Source: Prochlorococcus sp. MIT 1307 | GTDB taxonomy: Bacteria; Cyanobacteriota; Cyanobacteriia; PCC-6307; Cyanobiaceae | Direction of reading: 5' to 3' | DNA length: 64,000 nt | Assembly (NCBI RefSeq): GCF_034092395.1 | Contig: NZ_CP139301.1 | Coordinates: forward strand, 1,550,001-1,614,000 | Shown here: positions 41,004 through 60,782 of the stretch, in pieces | Layout: each line of letters begins with the position of its first letter | How positions within the stretch are numbered: position 1 is the first letter of the stretch | The notes under the pieces: generated by a model | Database searches by the model: none | Seen by the model: the letters and a program-made list of their open reading frames with translations, nothing else | Told to the model about the DNA's origin: nothing | Translations under genes and position numbers: made by a program

Positions 41004-42433
41004 CGGGCTCCATCCTCTTCATCTGAAGATTCATTAGCTTCATCTTTTATATCTTCGCTTATAGGTTCGTTTTCAGTAACTATCAAATCCTCAGCTCCAT
41101 TTTGAATGTCTTGGGTCTGTTCTTGTCCATATTCTTCCTCATCTTCAGGGAGAGGATAAAGCTCTCTTAAACGAGCGTCTTCTTCGGCTCTGGTTGCTTG
41201 CTCTGCGGCTAGTCGTTCTTCTGCCTCGCGTTGTAATGCTTCTTCTTCTTCTCTTTGTGCAATTAATTCAGCGACTGCAGAATCTTCAGTTTCTTGATCA
41301 TATTCTTGTGAATTTTTGATGTCTATTTTCCAGCCTGTTAGCCGAGCAGCTAATCGTACATTTTGTCCTTCACGACCAATTGCAAGACTTAGTTGGTCTG
41401 GCGGTACAAGCACATGAGCATGTTGCCCTTCGGGATCGACCAATCTGACCATTTCTACCCTGGCAGGACTCAGGGAGTTGCAAATGTATTGAACAGGATC
41501 CTGAGACCATCGAATTACGTCTATTTTTTCTCCGCGGAGTTCATTTACTACTTGTTGGATGCGGGAACCGCGGGCACCGATGCAGGCCCCAACAGGGTCA
41601 ACTTCCCTTTCTATGCTGTCAACTGCCACTTTTGTGCGAGGTCCTACGGAACGGGAAGGAGGATTAGCTTCACGAGCTACAGCAACAATTCGAACGGACC
41701 CTTCTTGGATCTCAGGTACTTCATTTTCAAATAGATAAACCACTAGGCCAGCATTAGAACGGCTTACAAAAAGTTGTGGCCCGCGTCTAGGAACTTCACT
41801 TACTTCCTTAAGGAAAACCTTAAAGGTTGCGTTGGCTCGATAGTTGTCATTTGGCAGTTGATCTCGACGGGGTAGTTCTGCTTCAACTTCCGGACGCCCT
41901 AAGCCGGAGCTTACAGCCATGATTACTGATTGACGTTCGAAGCGAATTACTCTCGCGGTAAGGACTGGATCTTCAAGATCAGCAAACTCCTCTTGTATCA
42001 TTCTCCGTTGTTGATCTCGAAGCTTTTGAGCGAGGACTTGCTTTGTAGTAGCAGCTGCCATTCTCCCAAAGTCTTCTTTTTCCGGAGTGACATCGAGAAC
42101 TACTGTGTCTCCAACTTGTGCATCTTCGGCTACTTGCATTACTTCAGCCAATGCAATTTGATGATCTTCACTTTCAACTTCTTCGACGATGATTTTGCTC
42201 GCTAGAACTCGATATCCTTCTTCTTCAAGATCTAAGCCCACATCAAAATTACTGAAGTATTCTTCTTCAAATGGATCTTCACTAATACCCAAATACAGTG
42301 TTCTTCTATACCTTTCATATCCTTTCAGCAAAGCTTCTCGAAGTGCAGCTTCTACGACTTGCGAGGGGAGCTTTTTCTCCTCACTGATATCTTCTATCAG
42401 GTTATTCAGACCGGGGAGTAAAACTAGAGCCAT
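41000..42433 (-). CDS. nusA: Transcription termination/antitermination factor NusA
   Basis: 477 residues. The N-terminal domain (to about 125) binds RNA polymerase; an S1 domain (about 130-200) and two KH domains follow ([21 protein letters not shown] and [20 protein letters not shown]). The C-terminal 100 residues are acidic and of low complexity and lack the extra acidic repeats of E. coli NusA. The upstream neighbour is rimP, the downstream ylxR. Confidence 0.97.
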   Translation of the reverse strand: MALVLLPGLNNLIEDISEEKKLPSQVVEAALREALLKGYERYRRTLYLGISEDPFEEEYFSNFDVGLDLEEEGYRVLASKIIVEEVESEDHQIALAEVMQVAEDAQVGDTVVLDVTPEKEDFGRMAAATTKQVLAQKLRDQQRRMIQEEFADLEDPVLTARVIRFERQSVIMAVSSGLGRPEVEAELPRRDQLPNDNYRANATFKVFLKEVSEVPRRGPQLFVSRSNAGLVVYLFENEVPEIQEGSVRIVAVAREANPPSRSVGPRTKVAVDSIEREVDPVGACIGARGSRIQQVVNELRGEKIDVIRWSQDPVQYICNSLSPARVEMVRLVDPEGQHAHVLVPPDQLSLAIGREGQNVRLAARLTGWKIDIKNSQEYDQETEDSAVAELIAQREEEEALQREAEERLAAEQATRAEEDARLRELYPLPEDEEEYGQEQTQDIQNGAEDLIVTENEPISEDIKDEANESSDEEDGAR

Positions 42434-42487
42434 CGAAGATGGGAAAAGGGAAAGAAGTTTTTAAGGGGAAAGGAATGCCTGTTTGAT

Positions 42488-42955
42488 TTATCCTTTAAGC
42501 CTTGTTAAGTGGACTGCAATCACATCTTTGCGAAGAATTCGGTTAATTTTCCCTTTGATATTCAGATGCACATGATCAGTGGATCTTTTGTGAAGTAAAC
42601 CTGCTTGGCGGAGTTCTGAACCTTGATCATTGCGATAGGCCACTTCTATTGGAAAACCTCGAAATGTTTGAAAATCTCGATCATTTACTAGCTGGTCGTC
42701 GATTCCTGGGCTGCTGATTTCAAGGACATAAGCTTCATTAAGTAGTTGAGAAGTTTCTATGGCTTCGCCCATAGGAGCACTAAAACTTGCACATTCCTCG
42801 AGAGAAACATCGCCTCCTCCTATGTGGCGGATTTGCACCTGCATTGTCATGGGCTTGAGATGAGTAAAGACCTTTACGCCACACAGATCAAAGCCGTTCT
42901 CAGCGGCAGTACTGGACGCGATAGTCTCCAAGTCCGTGAGGATGGGGTGAGGCAA
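42488..42955 (-). CDS. rimP: Ribosome maturation factor RimP
   Basis: 155 residues from TTG at 42955. RimP helps mature the 30S subunit. The pattern fits: N-terminal GFDLCGVKVF, DVSLEECASFSAPMGEAIE, YVLEISSPGIDDQLVNDRDF and FRGFPIEVAYR. It heads the rimP-nusA-ylxR-infB operon, 54 bases before nusA. A short GATCGG/CCGATC repeat lies just upstream of its start, possibly in the leader. Confidence 0.94.
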   Translation of the reverse strand: MPHPILTDLETIASSTAAENGFDLCGVKVFTHLKPMTMQVQIRHIGGGDVSLEECASFSAPMGEAIETSQLLNEAYVLEISSPGIDDQLVNDRDFQTFRGFPIEVAYRNDQGSELRQAGLLHKRSTDHVHLNIKGKINRILRKDVIAVHLTRLKG

Positions 42956-43097
42956 GGGGCAGGATTTTGATCGGACTGCTAGCCCGATCGGTTGCAGATT
43001 TTACCTGCCTCCATTTAGGGAGGTAACCGTCAGGTTGTTTTAATTCTACGTGATTGCATGGCCAGCTGCTCCTCAAGCAATTTACAGATCTCTTTAG

Positions 43098-44366
<1,269 letters not shown>

Positions 44367-44398
44367 AACTTTGCTACTGTCGCGCGGTTTATTCATAA

Positions 44399-45118
44399 AT
44401 GATGTTGGACCTACAAACCCAGATGAAATATGCAGTTGCTCAAGCAGCTGTTGAGGAAATAAAAGATGGCATGGTTTTAGGACTGGGCTCAGGTTCTACT
44501 GCTGCTTTGATGATTCAGGCTATAGGGACGAAGTTGGCTGAAGGTGAGTTGACTGACATTATTGGAGTTACAACCTCTTTCCAGGGAGAAGTCTTGGCTG
44601 CGAAGTTAGGAATACCTTTGCGAACTCTTTCTGCCGTAGACCATATAGATCTAGCTATAGATGGTGCAGATGAAGTTGACTCCCACTTTCAGCTGATCAA
44701 GGGTGGGGGAGCTTGTCATGTGCAGGAAAAGCTTGTTGCCTCTTTAGCAGAACGCTTTGTGATAGTCGTAGATTCAACCAAACTTGTTGAATGTTTAAAC
44801 CTCTCATTTAAGTTACCTGTGGAGGTTTTGCCCTCTGCTTGGCGACAGGTGCAAAACAATTTGGCCAAATTGAATGGAATTGCTGATTTGCGTATGGCTA
44901 AGTGTAAAGCTGGGCCAGTGATCACCGATCAAGGGAATCTTGTTTTAGATGTAAGTTTTGAGGGTGGCATTCAAAACCCTGAGGAGCTTGAGAGCGAAAT
45001 AAATAATATTCCAGGGGTTTTGGAAAATGGCCTTTTTGTAAATATGGCCGATGAGGTTTTAGTGGGTGAGATAACTAATGGTGTGCCAGGTGTTCGTAAT
45101 CTAGAAAAACTTGGTTAA
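44399..45118 (+). CDS. rpiA: Ribose-5-phosphate isomerase A
   Basis: 239 residues. It interconverts ribose-5-phosphate and ribulose-5-phosphate in the Calvin and pentose phosphate cycles. The family motifs [24 protein letters not shown] and [14 protein letters not shown] (with the catalytic Glu and Lys) are intact. The start follows the HtrA-type gene by 32 bases; the gene is convergent with hisD, 10 bases apart. Confidence 0.97.
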   Translation: MMLDLQTQMKYAVAQAAVEEIKDGMVLGLGSGSTAALMIQAIGTKLAEGELTDIIGVTTSFQGEVLAAKLGIPLRTLSAVDHIDLAIDGADEVDSHFQLIKGGGACHVQEKLVASLAERFVIVVDSTKLVECLNLSFKLPVEVLPSAWRQVQNNLAKLNGIADLRMAKCKAGPVITDQGNLVLDVSFEGGIQNPEELESEINNIPGVLENGLFVNMADEVLVGEITNGVPGVRNLEKLG

Positions 45119-45128
45119 TTAACCTTCA

Positions 45129-46415
45129 TTAAAGGGTTTTCCGAATTCTTATAGATTCACTATGGCTGTGGAGACCTTCACTTTTAGCTAATTCCATAAC
45201 AGCATCAGATGTGTGGTCAAAAGCATTTTGTGTGAATTCAATTAGAGATGTATTTTTCATAAAGGTTTCTACTCCAAGGGCCCCGCTAAATCTTGCGGTT
45301 CCAGAGGTTGGGAGTGTGTGATTAGGTCCTGCTAAATAATCTCCAATAGCTTCGGGTGTCCAATTGCCTATAAAGATTGCGCCTGCATTAGTTGATTTTT
45401 CAACAAGTGAATGGGGATTTTCAATTAGTAATTCAAGATGTTCTGGAGCGAATTTATTGCTTAATTCTATGCACGATTTTAGATCCTCACATATAACTAT
45501 TAGGCCCCAATTCGCAAGTGATGATTGGCATATTTTAGCGCGGGGATGATTTTTGAGTTGTCGCTTTAGCTCACGTGGTATAGCTGCTGCAATGTTTGAT
45601 TCAGTAGTTAGTAAAATTGATGCTGCTAGTGGATCATGTTCAGCTTGAGCAAGTAGGTCAGCTGCAATTTGTTCAATTTGAGCTGTATGGTCAGCAATAA
45701 TTAAAACTTCACTTGGCCCAGCCAAAGAGTCAATCCCAACTTTTCCATAGACGGATTTTTTAGCCAAGGTGACATAAATATTTCCAGGCCCAGTTATTAC
45801 ATCAACTGGCTCAATGGTTTCTGTCCCAAAGGCAAGTGCGCCAATTGATTGAGCTCCTCCAATACGAAATACTTTGTTGATACCTGCAAGATGAGCTGCG
45901 GCCAGAACGACTGTATTGATTTTCCCGTTTTTCCCGCCTGGCGAGACCATTGTCACTTGCTCGACTCCTGCAACTTGTGCAGGAACGGCATTCATTAGGA
46001 CCGTGCTTGGATATGAGGCTCTGCCTCCTGGAATATAAATACCTGCGTGCTGAACTGGCCTCCACCTCCGACCCAGTGTTTCCCCATGAACACCCTTGAT
46101 TGATAAATCAGCTGGGCGTTGATGTTGATGGAAATCTTTTATACGACGGTGCGCTAGTTGTAGGGCTGTTTGAAGCTTCGGTGGAGTCTCTTCCCAAGCC
46201 TGTTGCAATATATCTGGACTTATTTCAAGTGGATTTGGCTTGAAGCCGTCAAAGAGCTCTGTATAGCGATAAAGAGCTGCGTCTCCATTTTCTTTAACCT
46301 CTTTCAAGATGTTTTCTACAGTGCACCTTGCTTTATCTTGTTCAGCCCCTGAAGTGCGCTCAGATATTCGATCTAATGCTTTGTAAGCTTCAAACAGACC
46401 ATCAATACATCGCAT
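45129..46415 (-). CDS. hisD: Histidinol dehydrogenase
   Basis: 428 residues from ATG at 46415, the usual length; an ORF extension to 46604 would overlap rpsT and lacks family features. HisD oxidises histidinol to histidine in two NAD-dependent steps. Markers are [61 protein letters not shown] and [10 protein letters not shown], which includes zinc and catalytic residues. The chosen start codon lies in the loop of a long predicted hairpin (see separate entry). It is divergent from rpsT, 170 bases away. Confidence 0.96.
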   Translation of the reverse strand: MRCIDGLFEAYKALDRISERTSGAEQDKARCTVENILKEVKENGDAALYRYTELFDGFKPNPLEISPDILQQAWEETPPKLQTALQLAHRRIKDFHQHQRPADLSIKGVHGETLGRRWRPVQHAGIYIPGGRASYPSTVLMNAVPAQVAGVEQVTMVSPGGKNGKINTVVLAAAHLAGINKVFRIGGAQSIGALAFGTETIEPVDVITGPGNIYVTLAKKSVYGKVGIDSLAGPSEVLIIADHTAQIEQIAADLLAQAEHDPLAASILLTTESNIAAAIPRELKRQLKNHPRAKICQSSLANWGLIVICEDLKSCIELSNKFAPEHLELLIENPHSLVEKSTNAGAIFIGNWTPEAIGDYLAGPNHTLPTSGTARFSGALGVETFMKNTSLIEFTQNAFDHTSDAVMELAKSEGLHSHSESIRIRKTL

Positions 46416-46432
46416 TAATGGCCTGTTTGAAG
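46388..46432 (-). promoter_or_regulatory. Predicted hairpin enclosing the hisD start codon
   Basis: On the minus-strand RNA two arms of 15 bases (46418-46432 and 46388-46402) pair completely with a single G-U pair, around a 15-base loop that contains the AUG of hisD. The purine-rich ACAGG just before the start lies in the stem. Such a structure could block or pace ribosome entry. The pairing is read from sequence; function is inference. Confidence 0.6.
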
Positions 46433-46579
46433 TTGAATCGAAATGGCTAGGTTCAGCCACGGTTGCTTTTAATTCTTTATTTAAGCTATAGCCTGCCCTA
46501 CTTAGTTGTCTTGTAGTTGGTTCAAAGTCCCTATTGAAGCGGTGCTGCGGTAGTGTGAAGTCTCTCTCAAATAGTTTAA

Positions 46580-46888
<309 letters not shown>

Positions 46889-46980
46889 AATTTAATTTAA
46901 AACCTTACTTAACTTCTTTATATTCAACTACAAATCCTATTGTGCTTGCAAAATAGTCTTAAATAAATATTCTTCTGAAG

Positions 46981-47766
46981 GTGACTTCTTACTCGCTGAT
47001 AGATAGTCATTGTCATATCGTTTTTCCTAGCTTTGAGGACGATTTAGATGAAGTGGCGGCTCGTTGGAGACAAGCAGGGGTCAGGAGTTTGCTTCATGCT
47101 TGTGTTGAACCTTCTGAAATACCAGCTATTCGCGCATTAGCAGATCGTTTCTCAGAGTTGCGATATTCCGTGGGTGTCCATCCATTAGATACAAAACACT
47201 GGAAAGAGGGAACTCTTGAGGTATTGCGCACTTCAGCATTAAGTGATTCTCGAGTCTTAGCTATAGGAGAACTTGGTCTTGACCTTTTTAGAGATTCAAA
47301 TCTTGACGAGCAGCTAGATGTCCTGAGGCCACAGCTTGAACTTGCTGTTGAATTGGATCTACCTGTAATTATTCATTGTCGCGAGGCCGCCAGTCAGATG
47401 CTGCAAGAACTTCAGCAGCTCCAAACCCTCGGGCGGTGTCCGAGAGGTGTTATGCATTGTTGGGGAGGCAACAAGGAAGAAATGGAACAATTTCTTGAGC
47501 TTGGTTTCTACATCAGTTTTAGTGGGACTGTGACGTTCGCTAAAGCTGAATCGATACATCAATGTGCTTGCGAGGTGCCTGAAGATCGGCTTTTAGTCGA
47601 AACTGATTGCCCTTTTCTTGCTCCTGTCCCTAATAGAGGGAAACGCAATGAACCTGCATACGTAGCAGCAGTAGCTTCTCGAATAGCTGAGCTTCGAGGT
47701 CAGACTTTTTCTTCAGTAGCGAATAGCACTACGGAAAATGCGAGAAGATTATTTGCCTTGCCATGA
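46981..47766 (+). CDS. tatD: TatD family metal-dependent hydrolase
   Basis: 261 residues from GTG at 46981. Metal-binding motifs of the amidohydrolase barrel are all present: DSHCHI at the start, GELGLD, IIHCREA, HCWGG and ETDCPFLAP. TatD proteins are 3'-5' DNases/RNases linked to DNA repair and turnover. The gene lies between rpsT and the rpoB operon. Confidence 0.93.
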   Translation: MTSYSLIDSHCHIVFPSFEDDLDEVAARWRQAGVRSLLHACVEPSEIPAIRALADRFSELRYSVGVHPLDTKHWKEGTLEVLRTSALSDSRVLAIGELGLDLFRDSNLDEQLDVLRPQLELAVELDLPVIIHCREAASQMLQELQQLQTLGRCPRGVMHCWGGNKEEMEQFLELGFYISFSGTVTFAKAESIHQCACEVPEDRLLVETDCPFLAPVPNRGKRNEPAYVAAVASRIAELRGQTFSSVANSTTENARRLFALP

Positions 47767-47932
47767 TTTGCTGGCAAGCTTCGAGTTTTTGGCCCTTAAA
47801 GTGTAGAATTAATGATTGCCTGGGTGCGACGGGCTTTGTTTCGTCTCGCCGCCTGAAGAGTAGTCCATTCCTCCCCCTTCACGTGCATTGACGACGTCAG
47901 CTTTTCTGACCCGATTTCATTGAGCCTTTTAG

Positions 47933-47968
47933 AGCGGCAAAGGTCCTGAATAGGGGGTCTTTGCCGCT
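47933..47968 (+). promoter_or_regulatory. Hairpin in the rpoB leader
   Basis: AGCGGCAAAG and CTTTGCCGCT (47933-47942 with 47959-47968) form a perfect 10-bp stem around a 16-base loop, 87 bases upstream of the rpoB start. It is not followed by a strong T run, so a processing or attenuation role is more likely than simple termination. A TAGAAT box at 47804-47809 could be part of the promoter. Confidence 0.45.
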
Positions 47969-48054
47969 GTCTTTGGTTCTATTAATTCGGTTTGTATTTC
48001 AAAGTCGCAAGTTCAGGCTTTCAATTACTAACTTCTTCAACTGCAGGTTTTCGC

Positions 48055-51000
48055 ATGAGCAGAAGCTCGCTTCAGGTCGCTAAGACAGCTACTTACCTGC
48101 CAGATTTGGTTGAGGTGCAGAGAGCAAGCTTTAAATGGTTTCTAGAGAAAGGATTAATAGAGGAGCTGGAGAGTTTTTCACCGATCACTGATTATACGGG
48201 GAAGCTAGAGCTACATTTTGTAGGAAGTGAATACCGCCTTAAGCGTCCTCGACATGATGTTGAAGAGGCAAAAAGAAGGGATGCAACCTTTGCTTCTCAG
48301 ATGTATGTAACTTGTAGACTTCTTAATAAGGAAACAGGCGAAATAAAGGAACAAGAAGTTTTTATTGGTGAATTGCCATTAATGACTGAGCGTGGAACTT
48401 TTATTATTAATGGCGCTGAGCGGGTAATTGTTAATCAGATAGTTCGTAGCCCTGGTGTTTACTTTAAAGATGAACAAGATAAAAATGGAAGACGAACTTA
48501 TAACGCAAGTGTAATACCAAATAGAGGAGCTTGGCTCAAATTTGAAACTGATAAAAATGATTTATTGCATGTACGTGTTGACAAGACACGAAAAATCAAT
48601 GCACATGTATTGATGAGGGCTATGGGCCTTTCAGACAATGACGTGGTGGATAAATTACGTCATCCCGAATATTATAAAAAGTCCATTGAAGCTGCTAATG
48701 AAGAAGGAATTAGTTCAGAAGATCAGGCTCTGTTGGAATTATATAAAAAGTTAAGACCTGGTGAACCACCTTCGGTAAGTGGTGGCCAACAACTCTTGCA
48801 AACTAGATTTTTTGATCCAAAGCGTTATGACCTAGGGAGGGTAGGACGTTACAAGATAAATAAGAAACTACGTTTAACTATTCCGAATACAGTCAGAACA
48901 TTGACTCATGAAGATGTTTTATCAACACTTGATTACTTAATAAATCTAGAGCTAGATGTAGGTGGCGCTAGCCTTGATGATATTGATCATTTGGGTAACC
49001 GTCGAGTTAGATCAGTCGGAGAACTTCTTCAGAATCAAGTACGTGTCGGATTAAATCGCTTAGAAAGAATCATTAAAGAACGAATGACAGTTGGTGAGAC
49101 AGATTCACTAACTCCTGCTCAATTAGTTAACCCCAAGCCCCTTGTTGCGGCGATTAAAGAATTTTTTGGTTCAAGTCAACTGAGCCAATTTATGGATCAA
49201 ACTAATCCTTTGGCAGAATTGACCCATAAACGTCGTATCTCTGCATTGGGCCCAGGTGGTCTAACAAGAGAGCGTGCAGGTTTTGCGGTTCGCGATATTC
49301 ACCCTTCTCATTATGGAAGATTATGCCCAATAGAAACACCAGAAGGGCCTAATGCTGGCTTGATTAACTCACTTGCTACTCATGCAAGAGTTAATCAATA
49401 TGGATTTATCGAAACTCCATTCTGGAAAGTTGAAAATGGACGAGTAATTAAGCAAGGTGATCCGATTTATCTTTCAGCAGACTTGGAAGACGAATGCAGG
49501 GTGGCGCCTGGTGATGTGGCAACAGATAGTGAAGGGAAAATTCTTGCAGAATTGATACCAGTTAGATACCGCCAAGATTTTGAAAAAGTTCCTCCAGAAC
49601 AAGTCGATTATGTCCAGTTATCCCCTGTTCAGGTTATTTCAGTAGCGACTTCATTAATACCTTTTCTAGAACATGACGATGCGAATAGAGCACTTATGGG
49701 ATCAAATATGCAGCGACAAGCTGTTCCACTTTTGCGGCCTGAACGCCCATTGGTTGGAACAGGACTTGAAACTCAAGTTGCAAGAGATTCTGGCATGGTA
49801 CCTATTTCCAGAGTAAACGGAACGGTCACATTTGTAGATGCTACAGCTATTGTTGTGCGTGACGAAGATGGCGATGATCATACACACTATCTTCAGAAGT
49901 ATCAGCGGTCTAATCAAGACACATGCCTTAATCAAAGACCTATTGTTAGGCAAGGAGACCCCGTAATAATTGGTCAAGTTCTGGCAGATGGATCAGCTTG
50001 CGAAGGTGGAGAAATTGCATTAGGTCAAAATGTTTTAGTCGCATATATGCCGTGGGAAGGTTATAACTATGAAGATGCAATTCTTGTTAGCGAGCGTTTA
50101 GTTAAGGATGATCTTTATACTTCTGTCCATATAGAAAAGTATGAGATCGAAGCACGACAAACAAAATTAGGGCCAGAAGAAATTACGAGAGAAATTCCTA
50201 ATGTTGCCGAAGAAAATTTAGGAAATTTAGATGAAATGGGTATTATTCGAACAGGTGCTTTTGTAGAGAGTGGAGATATTCTTGTTGGGAAAGTTACTCC
50301 TAAGGGAGAATCAGACCAACCGCCCGAAGAAAAACTTTTAAGAGCAATTTTTGGTGAAAAAGCACGTGATGTACGTGACAACTCATTGAGGGTTCCTAGT
50401 ACTGAAAGAGGCCGTGTTGTTGATGTTCGTATTTATACAAGGGAGCAAGGAGATGAATTACCTCCAGGCGCAAATATGGTGGTAAGAGTTTATGTGGCTC
50501 AACGACGAAAAATCCAAGTAGGCGACAAAATGGCTGGTCGCCATGGGAATAAAGGAATTATTAGCCGCATTTTACCTAGAGAAGATATGCCATATTTGCC
50601 TGATGGCACTCCTGTAGACATTGTTTTAAATCCACTTGGTGTTCCGAGTCGTATGAACGTTGGACAGGTATTTGAATGTTTGATGGGCTGGGCAGCGGCA
50701 AATTTGGATTGCCGTGTCAAGGTTGTTCCATTTGATGAAATGTACGGTGCTGAAAAGTCACAGCAAACTGTTGAGGCCTATTTGCAAAAGGCTGCAAAAC
50801 AACCAGGAAAGGAATGGGTATATAACCCAGACAGTCCTGGAAAATTGCAATTGATTGATGGCCGCTCAGGTGAGCCTTTTGATCAGCCAGTAACAGTTGG
50901 ATATGCCCAGATACTTAAATTAGTCCACCTGGTCGATGACAAAATTCATGCACGCTCAACTGGCCCTTATTCTTTGGTCACTCAGCAACCTCTTGGAGGC

Positions 51001-51348
51001 AAAGCTCAGCAAGGTGGTCAGCGCTTAGGTGAGATGGAGGTTTGGGCTCTTGAGGCTTATGGCGCTGCTTATACATTGCAGGAGCTTTTAACGGTTAAAT
51101 CAGATGATATGCAAGGTCGCAATGAGGCTTTAAATGCAATTGTTAAAGGGAAGCCGATTCCAAGACCTGGCACTCCTGAATCATTCAAGGTCTTAATGAG
51201 AGAGCTTCAATCTTTGGGACTTGATATAGCTGTTTATACCGATGAAGGCAAAGAGGTTGACTTGATGCAGGATGTAAATCCTCGACGAAGTACCCCAAGT
51301 AGACCCACTTACGAATCACTAGGAGTCTCAGATTACGACGAAGATTAA
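48055..51348 (+). CDS. rpoB: RNA polymerase subunit beta
   Basis: 1,097 residues from ATG at 48055 ([22 protein letters not shown]); 21 codons of open frame precede it. The catalytic-core beta subunit is full length for cyanobacteria: SRAGFAVRD-like text (here [19 protein letters not shown]), [25 protein letters not shown] and [12 protein letters not shown] are all intact. The rifampicin region ([20 protein letters not shown]) shows no obvious resistance change. It begins rpoB-rpoC1-rpoC2. Confidence 0.98.
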   Translation: MSRSSLQVAKTATYLPDLVEVQRASFKWFLEKGLIEELESFSPITDYTGKLELHFVGSEYRLKRPRHDVEEAKRRDATFASQMYVTCRLLNKETGEIKEQEVFIGELPLMTERGTFIINGAERVIVNQIVRSPGVYFKDEQDKNGRRTYNASVIPNRGAWLKFETDKNDLLHVRVDKTRKINAHVLMRAMGLSDNDVVDKLRHPEYYKKSIEAANEEGISSEDQALLELYKKLRPGEPPSVSGGQQLLQTRFFDPKRYDLGRVGRYKINKKLRLTIPNTVRTLTHEDVLSTLDYLINLELDVGGASLDDIDHLGNRRVRSVGELLQNQVRVGLNRLERIIKERMTVGETDSLTPAQLVNPKPLVAAIKEFFGSSQLSQFMDQTNPLAELTHKRRISALGPGGLTRERAGFAVRDIHPSHYGRLCPIETPEGPNAGLINSLATHARVNQYGFIETPFWKVENGRVIKQGDPIYLSADLEDECRVAPGDVATDSEGKILAELIPVRYRQDFEKVPPEQVDYVQLSPVQVISVATSLIPFLEHDDANRALMGSNMQRQAVPLLRPERPLVGTGLETQVARDSGMVPISRVNGTVTFVDATAIVVRDEDGDDHTHYLQKYQRSNQDTCLNQRPIVRQGDPVIIGQVLADGSACEGGEIALGQNVLVAYMPWEGYNYEDAILVSERLVKDDLYTSVHIEKYEIEARQTKLGPEEITREIPNVAEENLGNLDEMGIIRTGAFVESGDILVGKVTPKGESDQPPEEKLLRAIFGEKARDVRDNSLRVPSTERGRVVDVRIYTREQGDELPPGANMVVRVYVAQRRKIQVGDKMAGRHGNKGIISRILPREDMPYLPDGTPVDIVLNPLGVPSRMNVGQVFECLMGWAAANLDCRVKVVPFDEMYGAEKSQQTVEAYLQKAAKQPGKEWVYNPDSPGKLQLIDGRSGEPFDQPVTVGYAQILKLVHLVDDKIHARSTGPYSLVTQQPLGGKAQQGGQRLGEMEVWALEAYGAAYTLQELLTVKSDDMQGRNEALNAIVKGKPIPRPGTPESFKVLMRELQSLGLDIAVYTDEGKEVDLMQDVNPRRSTPSRPTYESLGVSDYDED

Positions 51349-51380
51349 TTCAGCCTATTAATTACTTTCTTCGCCCTTAA

Positions 51381-57492
<6,112 letters not shown>

Positions 57493-57533
57493 AAAATGCT
57501 GCGTCAGTCGAAACCTTTGCGTTTATCATCTAA

Positions 57534-58777
<1,244 letters not shown>

Positions 58778-58820
58778 AGGGGTTTAACTGGGGGAACTTT
58801 GTATAGCAGCTCTTAGGTAT

Positions 58821-60584
58821 ATGGCAGTTATTGATTGGTTCATTCTTATAAGTTATTTGTTGCTTTCTTTAGTACTTGGACTTTTGTTGGCACATCGAAA
58901 TAGGAATGATGAGGATTACTTTGTTGCAGGACGTCGCCTTAGTGGCTGGCTGGCTGGGGCCTCGATGGCTGCAACCACATTCTCAATAGACACACCTTTA
59001 TATGTTGCGGGAATAGTCGCAACTAGAGGACTCGCTGGCAATTGGGAGTGGTGGAGCTTTGGCTTTGCTCATGTTGCGATGACGGTTGTTTTTGCTCCTA
59101 TGTGGAGAAGAAGTGGTGTCTTAACTGATGCTGCATTTACTGAGCTGCGCTATGGAGGAGCAACAGCTGCTTGGCTTCGAGGTATTAAGGCATTTCTATT
59201 GGCAGTGCCCGTGAATTGTATTGGTATTGGCTATGCTTTTTTGGCAATGCGTAAGGTTGCTGAGGCTTTAGGTATTGTTGATGGCCATCTTGTATTTGGT
59301 TGGATTAGTGACACTTTGCTTCTATTAACAGTCGTAGCTGTTTTTATGGTCATTTATACAGTTGTTGGTGGTCTATGGGCTGTGGTTGTTAATGATCTAG
59401 TTCAATTAGCTTTAGCTCTGTTAGGTGCAATAGCGGTTGCTATTGCTGTTGTCTCTGCTGGAGGTGGAATGAGCCTTTTGCTTGACAAGATTGATGAATT
59501 AGGACGTCCTGAGTTGTTATCACTCTTCCCGTGGAGCTTTAAGAAAGATGGCTTTGAGTGGATTGGTGGTGCAGGCATTAGTTTCACCACTTTTATCTCA
59601 TTTCTGACATTGCAGTGGTGGAGTTTTCGACGTAGTGATGGGGGGGGGGAATTTATTCAGCGAATGCTTGCTACTCGTGATGAAAGGCAAGCAAAGTTGG
59701 CAGGTTGGGTTTTTTTAGTAGTGAATTACCTCATACGAAGTTGGTTATGGATATTAGTTGCACTCTCGGCCCTTGTCCTTCTCCCTTCTCAAGAGGACTG
59801 GGAGCTTAGTTACCCCATATTAGCTGTTAGATATCTACCTCCAATAGCACTAGGTGTTGTTGTTGTTTCATTAGTGGCAGCATTTATGAGTACTGTCAGT
59901 ACCTCACTTAATTGGGGTTCTAGTTATCTGACTCATGATCTATATCAAAGATTTTTTCGACCTTCTGCTAACAAAGGAGAATTACTTTTTGTAGGTCAAC
60001 TTGCATGCGTGTTGTTACTACTTTTTGGGGTCTTCACTGCTCTTATTAGTGACAGCATCGGTACAGTTTTTCGTTTAGTGATAGCGATAGGAACAGGACC
60101 AGGTGTTGTTCTTGTTCTGCGGTGGTTTTGGTGGAGGATTAATGCAGCCGCTGAGTTGGCTGCAATGGTTTGTGGCTTTTTTATTGGAGTCACAACATCT
60201 GTCATCCCAATTATTCGCATTGATGATTATGGTTTGAAGTTATTGGTGACGACAGTTCTGACTGGAGTTGTTTGGTTGTTTGTTTTGGCGTTAACTCCTT
60301 CTGAATCTCAAGAGGTGCTAGAGCGATTTGTAATGCGGGTACGTCCTCCAGGACCAGGATGGCGAGCTTTACGTGTTCGACTTGGGGTTCAACCAGTAGA
60401 TCCTATGGGGGCATTGTTGTTGCGCTTCATCCTTGCTTCTGCTGTGCTTTTTGGGGGGTTATTAGGTAGCGGTGCTTTTCTTCTTCATCAGGAAAGAGGG
60501 GGTTGGATAGGGCTTGTAATTGCTGTGGTTAGCTTATGTATTTTGAGTAAGAAAAAGTTGTTTGATATTTCCATTTCTTCTTGA
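58821..60584 (+). CDS. Sodium:solute symporter family protein
   Basis: 587 residues with about 13 membrane segments. The SSS family pattern is clear: DEDYFVAGRRLSGWLAGAS near the N terminus, FSIDTPLYVAGIV, the segment VIYTVVGGLWAVVVNDLVQ and STVSTSLNWGSSYLTHDLYQ, which contains the second sodium-site serines. It would import an organic solute with Na+; the substrate cannot be inferred. It is downstream of rlmN by 43 bases on the same strand. Confidence 0.9.
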   Translation: MAVIDWFILISYLLLSLVLGLLLAHRNRNDEDYFVAGRRLSGWLAGASMAATTFSIDTPLYVAGIVATRGLAGNWEWWSFGFAHVAMTVVFAPMWRRSGVLTDAAFTELRYGGATAAWLRGIKAFLLAVPVNCIGIGYAFLAMRKVAEALGIVDGHLVFGWISDTLLLLTVVAVFMVIYTVVGGLWAVVVNDLVQLALALLGAIAVAIAVVSAGGGMSLLLDKIDELGRPELLSLFPWSFKKDGFEWIGGAGISFTTFISFLTLQWWSFRRSDGGGEFIQRMLATRDERQAKLAGWVFLVVNYLIRSWLWILVALSALVLLPSQEDWELSYPILAVRYLPPIALGVVVVSLVAAFMSTVSTSLNWGSSYLTHDLYQRFFRPSANKGELLFVGQLACVLLLLFGVFTALISDSIGTVFRLVIAIGTGPGVVLVLRWFWWRINAAAELAAMVCGFFIGVTTSVIPIIRIDDYGLKLLVTTVLTGVVWLFVLALTPSESQEVLERFVMRVRPPGPGWRALRVRLGVQPVDPMGALLLRFILASAVLFGGLLGSGAFLLHQERGGWIGLVIAVVSLCILSKKKLFDISISS

Positions 60585-60635
60585 TTCTATGAATAAGATC
60601 AGAGTAATTGAAAATTTATTTAAATCTTGGGCTTC

Positions 60636-60752
60636 TTGCGTTCCACTCTTTTCCCAATTCTCATAGTTGCTCTGTTTGGAGTTGCTTTCTTGGCTGTCAG
60701 TGCACGTATCTGGCTGCCTGGTGACATGCTTGCACCAGCTCCAATGAATTGA
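60636..60752 (+). CDS. Tiny single-pass membrane protein, 38 residues
   Basis: TTG at 60636 to TGA at 60750-60752; a TTG at 60627 would add three residues. It has one hydrophobic helix (FPILIVALFGVAFLAVSARI) followed by WLPGDMLAPAP. The composition and the Pro-rich polar tail look like a genuine small membrane protein, similar in kind to small photosystem or cytochrome subunits, but I recognise no named one. It lies 31 bases before the HEAT gene. Confidence 0.55.
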   Translation: MRSTLFPILIVALFGVAFLAVSARIWLPGDMLAPAPMN

Positions 60753-60782
60753 ATCGGGCTTAATTATGTTTAGGATCTGTTT

